Assembly (NCBI GenBank): GCA_035255845.1
Contig: DATEZE010000260.1
Span: 1 to 25,669 of the forward strand
Length of the DNA stretch: 25,669 bases
Direction: 5' to 3'
Origin: JALORV01 sp035255845
GTDB lineage: Bacteria; Pseudomonadota; Gammaproteobacteria; Burkholderiales; Burkholderiaceae_F
Both the position numbers and the translations under genes were made by a program. This document shows positions 7,946 to 14,643 of this stretch, piece after piece (position 1 is the first letter of the stretch; each line of letters opens with the position of its first letter). Below the pieces are notes generated by a model. It did no database searches, was not told the origin of the DNA, and was given only the letters and a program-made list of their open reading frames with translations.

Positions 7946-8695
7946 ATGAAGAAGACCGCCATAGTTACCGGAGCAGGCAGTGGCATTGGCCGCGCCGTTG
8001 CGATCACGTTGTTGCGGGCCGGCTACTGCGTGACCCTGGCTGGGCGCCGCGCCGAGGCGCTGAAGGAAACGCTGGCGCTGGCGCAGGCCGCCCCGACCGC
8101 GGCACTGGTTGCACCAACTGACGTCAGCCGGCCCGAAGCCGTGCGCGCGCTGTTTGACGAGGCGGTCGCGACGTTCGGGCGGCTCGATCTCCTTTTCAAC
8201 AATGCCGGCAGCGGAGCGCCGCCGGTGCCGCTCGACGAACTCACGGTCGCGCAGTGGCGGTCGGTGGTGGATGTGAATCTCACCGGCGTGTTTCTTTGCT
8301 TGCAGCAGGCGTTCCGCGTGATGAAGGCGCAGAAGCCGCAAGGCGGCCGCATTATCAACAACGGTTCGATCTCCGCGCACGCGCCGCGACCGAACTCGGC
8401 CCCGTACACCGCGACCAAGCATGCGGTCACCGGCCTCACCAAGTCCGCGTCGCTCGACGGCCGCGCATTCGACATCGCGGTCGGCCAGATCGATATCGGC
8501 AACGCTGCCACGCCGATGACCGAGCGCATGCGTCAGGGGGTGATGCAGCCCTACGGCGAACTCGCCGTCGAACCGGTGATGGATGTGCAGATAGTGGCCG
8601 ATGCGGTCCTGCACATGGCCGCGCTGCCGCTCGATGCAAATGTCCTGTCCATGACGGTAATGGCCACCAAGATGCCCTTCGTCGGCCGCGGCTGA
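7946..8695 (+). CDS. Short-chain dehydrogenase/reductase (SDR)
   Basis: A 249-residue classical SDR. The dinucleotide-binding TGAGSGIG is at residues 8-15, NNAG at 85-88, and the catalytic group is Ser141/Ser143, Tyr154 and Lys158 (YTATK), with N111 completing the tetrad. Arg34/Arg35 after the second strand (LAGRR) suggests NADP(H) preference. The start is the ATG at 7946, preceded by GCGGAG at a suitable distance; an in-frame ATG at 7928 would add six residues that are not part of the fold. The substrate is not inferable. The stop codon is one base from the stop of the convergent TIR gene, leaving no space for a terminator. Confidence 0.92.
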   Translation: MKKTAIVTGAGSGIGRAVAITLLRAGYCVTLAGRRAEALKETLALAQAAPTAALVAPTDVSRPEAVRALFDEAVATFGRLDLLFNNAGSGAPPVPLDELTVAQWRSVVDVNLTGVFLCLQQAFRVMKAQKPQGGRIINNGSISAHAPRPNSAPYTATKHAVTGLTKSASLDGRAFDIAVGQIDIGNAATPMTERMRQGVMQPYGELAVEPVMDVQIVADAVLHMAALPLDANVLSMTVMATKMPFVGRG

Positions 8696-8696
8696 T

Positions 8697-10091
8697 TCAC
8701 GGGGCCTTTTTCTTCTTCAGCTCGGCCAGCGCGCGCTGCGTCAGGTCCAGAATGCGGCCGCCCTGGCGACTGGCGACGAGCTCGGCGCGCAGCGCTTCGA
8801 GTGTGCTGATCGCCTGCTCGTGCTGGCCCGCCTGCAGTTGAAGGATCGCCCTGATGTAGCGCCACGACGCGGTTTCTCCCTCGTTGCGCGGCTGCGGAAA
8901 GAGCCAGTCGTACGTGGCGAGCTGTTCAGAACCGGGCAGTGCCGCGAGGAAAGTGCGGTCGTCTTCGTACGAAATCAGGTTGGCGAAGTACAACGGGCTC
9001 CACAGGGCGCTGCGCTGATCGCCAGTCAGCGTTTCACCCTGCTTGCGCATGTCGTTGACCGTCTGCAGCGCTCGCACTGAATAGCCGCCGCGCCACAGCC
9101 AGGCTCCGAGCTGCAGCTGGCGCACGAATTCCCGATCGCGGCCGGACGCCACCGCCGTTGCAAAGAGCGCGGCCGCCTCGTCCTCGCGATTGCGCTGCGC
9201 CAGGAAGTGGGCACGCATCGCATTGGCATACACGTTGCCGGGATCGTCCGCGAGCGCGCGCCGGAACTGCGCATCGGGATCAGTATCGGCGGCACCATCC
9301 CGGCTACGCAGCATGTCGGCCCAGCCGAGGTGCGCTCGCAGGTCTGCGGCGCGTGCGCCGCGCGCCGTCGCCAGTCCCTGCACGAGCGCCGGTGTCAGCG
9401 GATCGACGACCTCGCTGAAGGTCTGCTTGTCGGAGCGGATCCGGATGTTGCGCAGCCACGCCATCGCACAGTCCTCGCGCGCGGACGCCGCCGTGGTTTG
9501 CGCCTGCGGCCGCGTCAGTTCTTCGAGCTGCTTCCAGCCGGCCGCATAGGCGCCACCGGTGCATAGATCGCGCGCTGTCGCGATCGACTGCTGCAGCAGT
9601 GCGGCGTCGCGCTGTTGCTCGCGCCACAGCCATCCGCCGCCGAGCGCGACTGCGAGCAGTGCGACTCCCAGCAGGATCCAGCGGCGTCTGGCGCGGCCGG
9701 GCCCGAGGCGGGCCACCGCGGCGATGATGCCCGGGACCGGATCGCCCTGCGGTTCGAGGATAGTGACGGCCCTCAGATAAGGCGGCACGCTTTCGATCGG
9801 CGTCGGTGCGAGCTTCACCGGCAGTACGCGCCCGCGCGGATGGCGCCAGCGGGATTGCACCAGCGCGAGTTCGGCAAGTGCGTAGCTGCCGGAAGCCACC
9901 GACTCGGGGCTCAGCAAGAAGATAAAAAGATCGCAGCGCTCGATCGCCTCGCGCAGTTCAGCGTCGAAAGTTTCACCGGGCTCGAGTTCGTCCCGATCGA
10001 CGAACGGCTCGTGACCCTCCGCCAGCAGAGCGAGCCTCAGGCGTTCGACCAGGTCGCGGTAGCGCGAGGAATACGAAATGAAGATCTTCAT
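8697..10091 (-). CDS. TIR-domain membrane protein with C-terminal TPR-like region
   Basis: A 464-residue protein. Residues 1-125 are a TIR domain: FISYSS at 4-9, DRDELEPGE at 32-40, LFIFLLSPES at 55-64, and the E of ALAEL (E74), which aligns with the catalytic Glu of NAD-consuming TIRs. An Arg-rich stretch (GRARRR, 132-137) precedes one transmembrane helix (138-155), so the positive-inside rule puts the TIR in the cytoplasm and residues 156-464 in the periplasm. The C-terminal region has TPR-like helical pairs (for example around DPDAQFRRALADDPGNVYA). Its only two cysteines (C177, C208) could form a disulfide. Bacterial TIR domains cleave NAD or act as signalling scaffolds. No classical defence partner (Thoeris ThsA, CBASS cyclase) is adjacent. 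It is divergent from marR. Confidence 0.87.
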   Translation of the reverse strand: MKIFISYSSRYRDLVERLRLALLAEGHEPFVDRDELEPGETFDAELREAIERCDLFIFLLSPESVASGSYALAELALVQSRWRHPRGRVLPVKLAPTPIESVPPYLRAVTILEPQGDPVPGIIAAVARLGPGRARRRWILLGVALLAVALGGGWLWREQQRDAALLQQSIATARDLCTGGAYAAGWKQLEELTRPQAQTTAASAREDCAMAWLRNIRIRSDKQTFSEVVDPLTPALVQGLATARGARAADLRAHLGWADMLRSRDGAADTDPDAQFRRALADDPGNVYANAMRAHFLAQRNREDEAAALFATAVASGRDREFVRQLQLGAWLWRGGYSVRALQTVNDMRKQGETLTGDQRSALWSPLYFANLISYEDDRTFLAALPGSEQLATYDWLFPQPRNEGETASWRYIRAILQLQAGQHEQAISTLEALRAELVASRQGGRILDLTQRALAELKKKKAP

Positions 10092-10315
10092 CGTTCGGGC
10101 GGGTCGTGCGATCGAAGGGTGTTTCGCATGGAGCCATCGCGCGGATTCGCGACGCGGACGGCCGCGCCGGCGCGCGCTTTATGCGCTGATCCCTGGTGCG
10201 CTCAGTCCCTGCGCGGTCGGGCGTCGTTACGCCGGCCTCCCCGAAGCGGTGCGACCGCGCATGAATTCTCGTGATGTGCAAATTGTCGCAGCTATCTGCC
10301 GCTGGTGCGATCCGG

Positions 10316-10345
10316 TTGGACGACTGCGCGTCGCTGCGGCAATAT
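10316..10345 (+). promoter_or_regulatory. Candidate promoter of the marR-MFS pair
   Basis: TTGGAC (10316-10321) and CAATAT (10340-10345) resemble sigma-70 -35 and -10 boxes with an 18-bp spacer. Transcription would begin about 10352, almost at the ATG at 10354, implying a leaderless or near-leaderless message. Confidence 0.35.
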
Positions 10346-10347
10346 CC

Positions 10348-10359
10348 GTGCATATGCAC
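10348..10359. promoter_or_regulatory. Perfect 12-bp palindrome over the marR start, candidate MarR operator
   Basis: GTGCATATGCAC reads the same on both strands. It lies just downstream of the candidate -10 box and covers the start codon at 10354. MarR regulators commonly bind short palindromes overlapping their own promoter, so autoregulation is a fair inference. It is not proof: the centre includes the start codon and part of the coding sequence. Confidence 0.4.
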
Positions 10360-10848
10360 GCAAAGGTTGAACCATTTTCCGTTGCGCTGCCGGCGCCCGA
10401 ATCAAGCACCTGCGCCAAGGTGCGTGGCCTGGCACGACGCCTGACCGGGTTGTACGACGTCGTGCTGTCGGCCCACGGCCTGACTGTTACCCAGTATGCG
10501 GCGCTGGCTACGTTGGCGCGAGCGAGCGATGCGCTGCCTGTCGCGGAGCTCGCGCGCCGACTGCAAATGGAGCGCACAACGACGACACGGCTGGTGGCGC
10601 CGCTGCTGGCCGGCGGCCTGCTCGCTCGGCTCGACGGTCGCAAGATACTTGGCGACGGCCGCGCGCGCCCATTGCAGTTGACGCCCAAGGGGCGCCGACG
10701 ACTAGGCGCGGCGATTCCTGCGTGGCGCCGCGCGCAGCACGACGTCGGCAAACTTCTCGGCGCGCGGCTGCGCGCGATGCTCGAGCGCACTGCGGACGCT
10801 GCCGACCGCGCACTGGTTGCGGCATGCCTGGAGGGGAGAGAGGCTTGA
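10354..10848 (+). CDS. MarR-family transcriptional regulator
   Basis: A 164-residue protein with the MarR winged-helix fold. Helical dimerisation segments lie at both ends (about 18-40 and 117-155). A helix-turn-helix (about 60-90, LPVAELARRLQMERTTTTRL) is followed by a wing ending DGRARPLQLTPKGR. The last stretch matches the family's conserved D.R...L T.KG pattern. The frame is open further upstream (to 10078), but only the ATG at 10354 gives a normal MarR N-terminus. Its stop overlaps the TTG start of the MFS gene (10845-10848), so the two are translationally coupled. It probably represses that transporter in response to an exported compound. Divergent from the TIR gene; whether it also controls that gene is open. 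Confidence 0.88.
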   Translation: MHAKVEPFSVALPAPESSTCAKVRGLARRLTGLYDVVLSAHGLTVTQYAALATLARASDALPVAELARRLQMERTTTTRLVAPLLAGGLLARLDGRKILGDGRARPLQLTPKGRRRLGAAIPAWRRAQHDVGKLLGARLRAMLERTADAADRALVAACLEGREA

Positions 10849-12065
10849 GCACGCGGCCGCAGCGCTGGTGGGGTGTGACGCTATTTGCGGCCGCGTTTCT
10901 GATGGTGACGATGGGTGTGCGACAGTCGCTCGGGCTGTTCGTGTCACCGATGAACACGACGACGGGTCTCGGCATCGTCACCATCAGTCTGGCGCTCGGC
11001 ATCGGGCAGTTCGTCTGGGGCGCGGTGCAGCCGGTCGCAGGAGCATTCGCAGATCGCTTTGGCCCAGCGCGTGTCCTCGCGACAGGCATTGTGGTGCTGG
11101 TTATCGGCATGGCACTGACGCCGCTGGCGACCAGCGGAGTGGCGCTCGTGCTGACGCTCGGCGTGCTCGCGGCGGCCGGTTCGGGCGCGGGAAGCTTCTC
11201 GGTACTGATCGGCGCAGCGGCGCAGCGCGCTCCGGCTGAGTCTCGCGGTACGGCCTCCGGCGTCATCAACGCCGGCGGCTCGTTCGGCCAGTTCGTCTTT
11301 GCGCCGGTAGCTCAAAAGCTGATCGCCGGGCTGGGCTGGATGGGCGCGATGTGGGCACTGGCGTTGATCACTCTGGCGACGCTCCCGGTGGCGCGCGCCT
11401 TGCGGGGGCGGAGCGCACAAACGGGTGCGGCAGCCGCACCGGGTGACCGCGGCTTGCGGCACGCCGTCGCTACCGCGCTTAGCGACCGCAGCTATCTGTT
11501 GCTGCACCTCGGGTTCTTTACCTGTGGGTTTCACATTGCCTTCCTCGTCACGCATCTTCCCGGCGAAGTCGACCTGTGCGGACTGCCTTCCGCGGTCGCG
11601 AGCTGGTCGCTCGCGATCATTGGCCTTGCCAATATCGCCGGCAGTCTGATCACGGGCTGGTGCGTCAACCGCTATCGCAGCAAATACATCCTATTCTGGA
11701 TGTACTTTTCGCGCGCGGTGCTACTGGTGGCCTACCTTTTCGCGCCCAAGACGGCGCTGACGTTCTATCTCTTCGCCACCGGCCTCGGTCTCACCTGGCT
11801 TGCGACCGTGCCGCCAACCGCGGGCGTGGTCGCCAAGCTTTTCGGCACCCGCTACCTGGCAACGCTATTTGGATTGACGCTGCTGTCGCACCAGATTGGT
11901 GGCTTCTTCGGCGCGTACCTCGGCGGCATTGCAGTCAGCGTGCAAGGCAACTACCTGTGGATGTGGTACGCGGATGCGCTGCTCGCGCTGGCTGCTGCTC
12001 TCGTGAACCTGCCGATCCAGGAAGCGCCGGTGCGGCGCGCGCCTGCCGTCACGGCGTCGTCATAG
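10845..12065 (+). CDS. MFS transporter, monocarboxylate/OFA-like
   Basis: A 406-residue, 12-helix major facilitator. Helix 1 contains GVTLFAAAFLMVTMGVRQSLGLF; the loop 2-3 motif is GAFADRFGPARVL; helix 5 carries SGVINAGGSFGQ. The pattern resembles the monocarboxylate/oxalate-formate antiporter-like branch. The start is TTG at 10845, chosen because GAGGGGAG (10831-10838) sits six bases upstream and because it overlaps the marR stop by four bases (TTGA). It is probably co-transcribed with and controlled by MarR. A polar central loop (about 190-215) separates the two halves. The substrate is unknown. Six bases separate its stop from that of the convergent ChaN gene. Confidence 0.88.
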   Translation: MSTRPQRWWGVTLFAAAFLMVTMGVRQSLGLFVSPMNTTTGLGIVTISLALGIGQFVWGAVQPVAGAFADRFGPARVLATGIVVLVIGMALTPLATSGVALVLTLGVLAAAGSGAGSFSVLIGAAAQRAPAESRGTASGVINAGGSFGQFVFAPVAQKLIAGLGWMGAMWALALITLATLPVARALRGRSAQTGAAAAPGDRGLRHAVATALSDRSYLLLHLGFFTCGFHIAFLVTHLPGEVDLCGLPSAVASWSLAIIGLANIAGSLITGWCVNRYRSKYILFWMYFSRAVLLVAYLFAPKTALTFYLFATGLGLTWLATVPPTAGVVAKLFGTRYLATLFGLTLLSHQIGGFFGAYLGGIAVSVQGNYLWMWYADALLALAAALVNLPIQEAPVRRAPAVTASS

Positions 12066-12071
12066 GACGCT

Positions 12072-12947
12072 TTAAGGCCCGGCGGGCGACAATCGTTGCC
12101 GCAGCGGCGCGCAAGGGTCCGGGCGTTCGGCAGTGTCGGTCAGCACCGCCGCGTCGAACTGTTCTTCGAGCACCTCGATGGGCGGAGCGCCGTCCCGCTC
12201 GATCAGGCCGATCGATGTCGTGGTCGCGCGCGGGCGGGGCGTGAGCCAGATCGGAACGCCGATGTCCTTGCGGATATGACCGTTGCCGGCGAGCAGCACG
12301 ACACCGTTCTCCATGTACGGTGCGATGGCCCGTGCCATCACGATGTCGCGGGCGATCTGCGCCTGTGCAAGCGCCGCGACGGCACCCGGCGGCAACAGGT
12401 CGCAGTGGCCGCGCGCGACCGCACGTTCATGGCCGGCGATGAGTTTCGGTGGGAGCCTGTCGAGCCCCAGGGCTACGCGATCTGACGGCTCGAACACCGC
12501 GTTCCACCCTTCGTTGCCAACGCGCATCGCGTCGTTACGCGAAAGGTTGACCGCGATGATCGGCAGGCCGTAGTCGAGCGCGAGTTGGACGAACGGCAGG
12601 TAGTACTTCCAGTTCCACCCCGGGGCACCGAGGGCGACGATGGCCCCGGCATCGCCGGGCTGCTCGATCCGCAGCCGATCGATGTCGGGCTGACGTTCGC
12701 GGTCGAACTGCTCGAAGGCGATCGCCGGGCGCGCGCCTGCTGCAATGTGCAGTTTCAGCGCGGCCAGCCGCAGTGCGTGCTGTCCGCCGTTGTCGTGGAC
12801 CTCGCCAAGCAGGGCACTACGCCGTGTCGCGAGCGCGGCGGACAGCGCCTCCGGCGAGGCGGGGATCGGTTGGTATGGAGCCGCGTGCGCTGTAGCAATG
12901 AGCAGGCTGCATCCGATCGCGGCGAGCCCGCGCCACGGAGCGCTCAT
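12072..12947 (-). CDS. ChaN-family haem/iron-binding-like exported protein
   Basis: A 291-residue protein with a signal peptide (about 1-22, ending AHA before Ala23). It carries the ChaN-family (PF04187) motifs: GEVHDNGGQH at 48-57 (H51, H57), AFEQFDRERQ at 77-86, and GNGHIRKDIGVP at 221-232. Known family members (Campylobacter ChaN) are haem-binding surface lipoproteins linked to iron uptake. Here a Cys at position 13 lies inside the hydrophobic core and does not form a convincing lipobox, so a soluble periplasmic protein is more likely. The ATG at 12947 lies five bases after the stop of the aldo/keto reductase gene, so the two are co-transcribed. An upstream extension of the frame to 13121 is coding sequence of that gene. 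Confidence 0.85.
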   Translation of the reverse strand: MSAPWRGLAAIGCSLLIATAHAAPYQPIPASPEALSAALATRRSALLGEVHDNGGQHALRLAALKLHIAAGARPAIAFEQFDRERQPDIDRLRIEQPGDAGAIVALGAPGWNWKYYLPFVQLALDYGLPIIAVNLSRNDAMRVGNEGWNAVFEPSDRVALGLDRLPPKLIAGHERAVARGHCDLLPPGAVAALAQAQIARDIVMARAIAPYMENGVVLLAGNGHIRKDIGVPIWLTPRPRATTTSIGLIERDGAPPIEVLEEQFDAAVLTDTAERPDPCAPLRQRLSPAGP

Positions 12948-12952
12948 GTGCC

Positions 12953-13816
12953 CTAGGTCATCGCCAGCGGCTGCTTGCGCCGCGGAGGAGGGAACGCTAG
13001 GTCGATCTTCGCGAGCAGATCGGGTTCGAGTCCGACTCGAGCTGCGTCGAGGTTCTCGCGCAGATGCTCTGGTCGGCCCGCCTTGGGTATCGCAATGAGA
13101 TCGGGATGACGCAGCACCCACGCCAATGCGAGCTGAGCTGCGGTCAATCCATGCTCGCCGGCAAGGCTGGCCAGCTTGCGATCCGAAGCCAGCGCGCCCT
13201 GGTCGATTGGGCAGTACGCCATCGCCCGCACGCCATTGTCACGCTGCCATGGCAGCAGGTCGTACTCGATGCCGCGATGGCTTGCGGAGTAGTACACCTG
13301 ATTTGCGACGCAGTGAGTGCCGCCGTCGACCTTGCCTAGGTCCTGCATGTCGTCGAGATCGAAATTCGAGACGCCCCAGAAGCGCAGCTGCTCCGACGCG
13401 AGCAGCCGCTCGAATGCGGCGACGGTCTGAGACAGTGGCACGCCGCCGCGCCAATGCAGTAGGTAGAGGTCGATCGTGTCGCTGCGCAGCCGTCGCCGGC
13501 TGGCGTCGAAGGCCCGCGCTACGGCCTTCGAATCTGCATGTTGCGGCAACACCTTGGTGACGATGAAAAGCTCTTCGCGTCGCACGCCGCCGGCCGCAAT
13601 GGCCTCGGCCACTGCCTGTCCGACGATCTCCTCGGCGCCGCCATCGCCGTACATCTCAGCCGTGTCGATCAGGCGATAGCCGAGCTCCAGCGCGTGCCGG
13701 ACCGCAGCGACCTCTGCCGCGCGCGTCCGCCCGGACTCGCCGAAGCGCCAGGTTCCGAGCCCCAGCGCCGGCACGCTCGCCCCGCCTTTTGCACCGAGTG
13801 TGATCGACCTCATCAT
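12953..13816 (-). CDS. Aldo/keto reductase
   Basis: A 287-residue NADPH-dependent (beta/alpha)8-barrel oxidoreductase of the AKR superfamily. The catalytic tetrad is visible: D51 and Y56 in IDTAEMYG, K88 in VTKVLP, and H121 in YLLHWRG. The family signature GYRLIDTAEMYG and the C-terminal cofactor-binding stretch IPKAGRPEHLREN are intact. It is closest in style to the E. coli YeaE/methylglyoxal-reductase group; the substrate is not inferable. The start ATG at 13816 overlaps the stop of the upstream hypothetical gene by four bases (ATGA), so translation is coupled. The ChaN gene follows five bases after the stop, giving a three-cistron minus-strand operon. Confidence 0.92.
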   Translation of the reverse strand: MMRSITLGAKGGASVPALGLGTWRFGESGRTRAAEVAAVRHALELGYRLIDTAEMYGDGGAEEIVGQAVAEAIAAGGVRREELFIVTKVLPQHADSKAVARAFDASRRRLRSDTIDLYLLHWRGGVPLSQTVAAFERLLASEQLRFWGVSNFDLDDMQDLGKVDGGTHCVANQVYYSASHRGIEYDLLPWQRDNGVRAMAYCPIDQGALASDRKLASLAGEHGLTAAQLALAWVLRHPDLIAIPKAGRPEHLRENLDAARVGLEPDLLAKIDLAFPPPRRKQPLAMT

Positions 13817-14181
13817 GGGGCGGCCGGACGCGGTAGCGGGCCGCCCCGTTCGTTCTCGGCGATTCGACGCAGGTAGGCGGCGAACTCCGGATCCTCACCC
13901 TTCAGCAAGCGGGGCAACCGGTGATAGAAATCGTCGCGACGCACCCACTCGCGCATGAAGTCCTCCCAGGAATTCCAGCGCCGCCGCTGCAACGGCGTCA
14001 TGTGCTCGCCGTATGCGGTAAGGTAGGCGCGCTCGAAAAGTGACACCAGCATGTCGAATATCGCCAGCATGCGTTCCTGCTGTTCGGCGGTCAGATCCAT
14101 CGTCGCCGGTTCGCTGCGTAGGCGCAGGTCCGGATTGTCGATGACGACCTTCAGGAAGTCGTTGTACGCGTTGGAGAGCAA
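13813..14181 (-). CDS. Hypothetical protein, distal part of a gene split by an in-frame stop
   Basis: A 122-residue open frame that begins at TTG 14181, directly after a TAA codon (14182-14184) in the same frame as the upstream membrane-anchor ORF. It is soluble, helical and charged, with notable strings such as SLFERAYLTAYG, RRRWNSWEDFMREW and GEDPEFAAYL. I recognise this general type as a conserved bacterial hypothetical in which an N-terminal membrane helix and this domain normally form one chain of about 165 residues, from memory rather than a search. No ribosome-binding site precedes the TTG. It may therefore be made only by readthrough, by coupled restart at the stop, or not at all. Its stop overlaps the start of the aldo/keto reductase gene (ATGA). 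Confidence 0.65.
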   Translation of the reverse strand: MLSNAYNDFLKVVIDNPDLRLRSEPATMDLTAEQQERMLAIFDMLVSLFERAYLTAYGEHMTPLQRRRWNSWEDFMREWVRRDDFYHRLPRLLKGEDPEFAAYLRRIAENERGGPLPRPAAP

Positions 14182-14313
14182 TTAATAGACCTCGTCCTCT
14201 TCGGTGGCGCGCTCTTTGCGCTGCTCGTAGAGGAACACGAAGATCGCCAGCGGCAGACCGATGACCGTCACCACATAGCTGGCCACTTCCCAGATGCTGG
14301 AGTCGAACATCAT
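14182..14313 (-). CDS. Small single-helix membrane protein, proximal part of the split gene
   Basis: An ORF of 43 codons starting at ATG 14313 (or the second ATG at 14310) and ending at TAA 14182-14184. It encodes one transmembrane helix (about residues 8-32, WEVASYVVTVIGLPLAIFVF) followed by a charged tail ending KERATEEDEVY. The next codons continue in the same frame into the 122-residue distal ORF. A single change from CAA to TAA would explain the split, giving EVYQLLSNAY across the join. As it stands it could be a genuine micro-protein, but I think it is the anchor of a broken larger protein. Confidence 0.6.
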   Translation of the reverse strand: MMFDSSIWEVASYVVTVIGLPLAIFVFLYEQRKERATEEDEVY

Positions 14314-14643
14314 TGGCTGCCGAAGCACCGTAGGCCTGCGATCTCGAGAATGTTCACACGCGGCCTCGCCACGCGCTCACGGCCCGCATGGCGGTCAACT
14401 GCAAGAAATCGTGGTCAGCCATCTGAGAAGCGCTCGTGTTCGGTGCGGAGCTCGGGATCGCTGTGCCGAGTCCGGAGCAGTGAGCATCTATTCTGGCGTA
14501 AGACCGTCATCCGGACGACAGCGGTGACGTCGGCCGCCTGTTAAGCCACTCGCCGAGGTGCGTGCACTCTGCGGTCGGTGGCGTAAGCTAGCCGGCCACC
14601 GGCCCGCACGAGGCTCGGAAGACAACAGTCGGAGACAGCGATC
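14314..14643. other. Intergenic region between divergent operons
   Basis: These 330 bases hold no supportable gene on either strand. The region must contain promoters for the minus-strand split gene and for the plus-strand acyl-CoA synthetase block, but I find no convincing -35/-10 pair. The only clear structure is the inverted repeat at 14573-14604. Confidence 0.6.
14573..14604 (+). repeat. Inverted repeat in the 5' leader of the ligase/ABC block
   Basis: GGTCGGTGGC (14573-14582) pairs with GCCACCGGCC (14595-14604) over ten bases with one G-T pair, around a 12-nt loop. There is no T-tract. It ends 40 bases before the GTG start and 27 bases before the Shine-Dalgarno GGAGA (14631-14635). It could be a regulator site or leader hairpin. 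Confidence 0.35.

Noticed and set aside
10078..10091. Perfect 14-bp palindrome ATGAAGATCTTCAT at the TIR gene start
   Set aside because: It arises from the codons for Met-Lys-Ile-Phe at the start of the TIR protein. There is no second copy or nearby promoter element to suggest an operator, so I treat it as chance.
8697..10848. TIR and MarR/MFS genes as one defence operon
   Set aside because: The genes are divergent with 262 bases between them, and MarR plus MFS is a common stand-alone efflux pair. Only the TIR gene itself merits attention.
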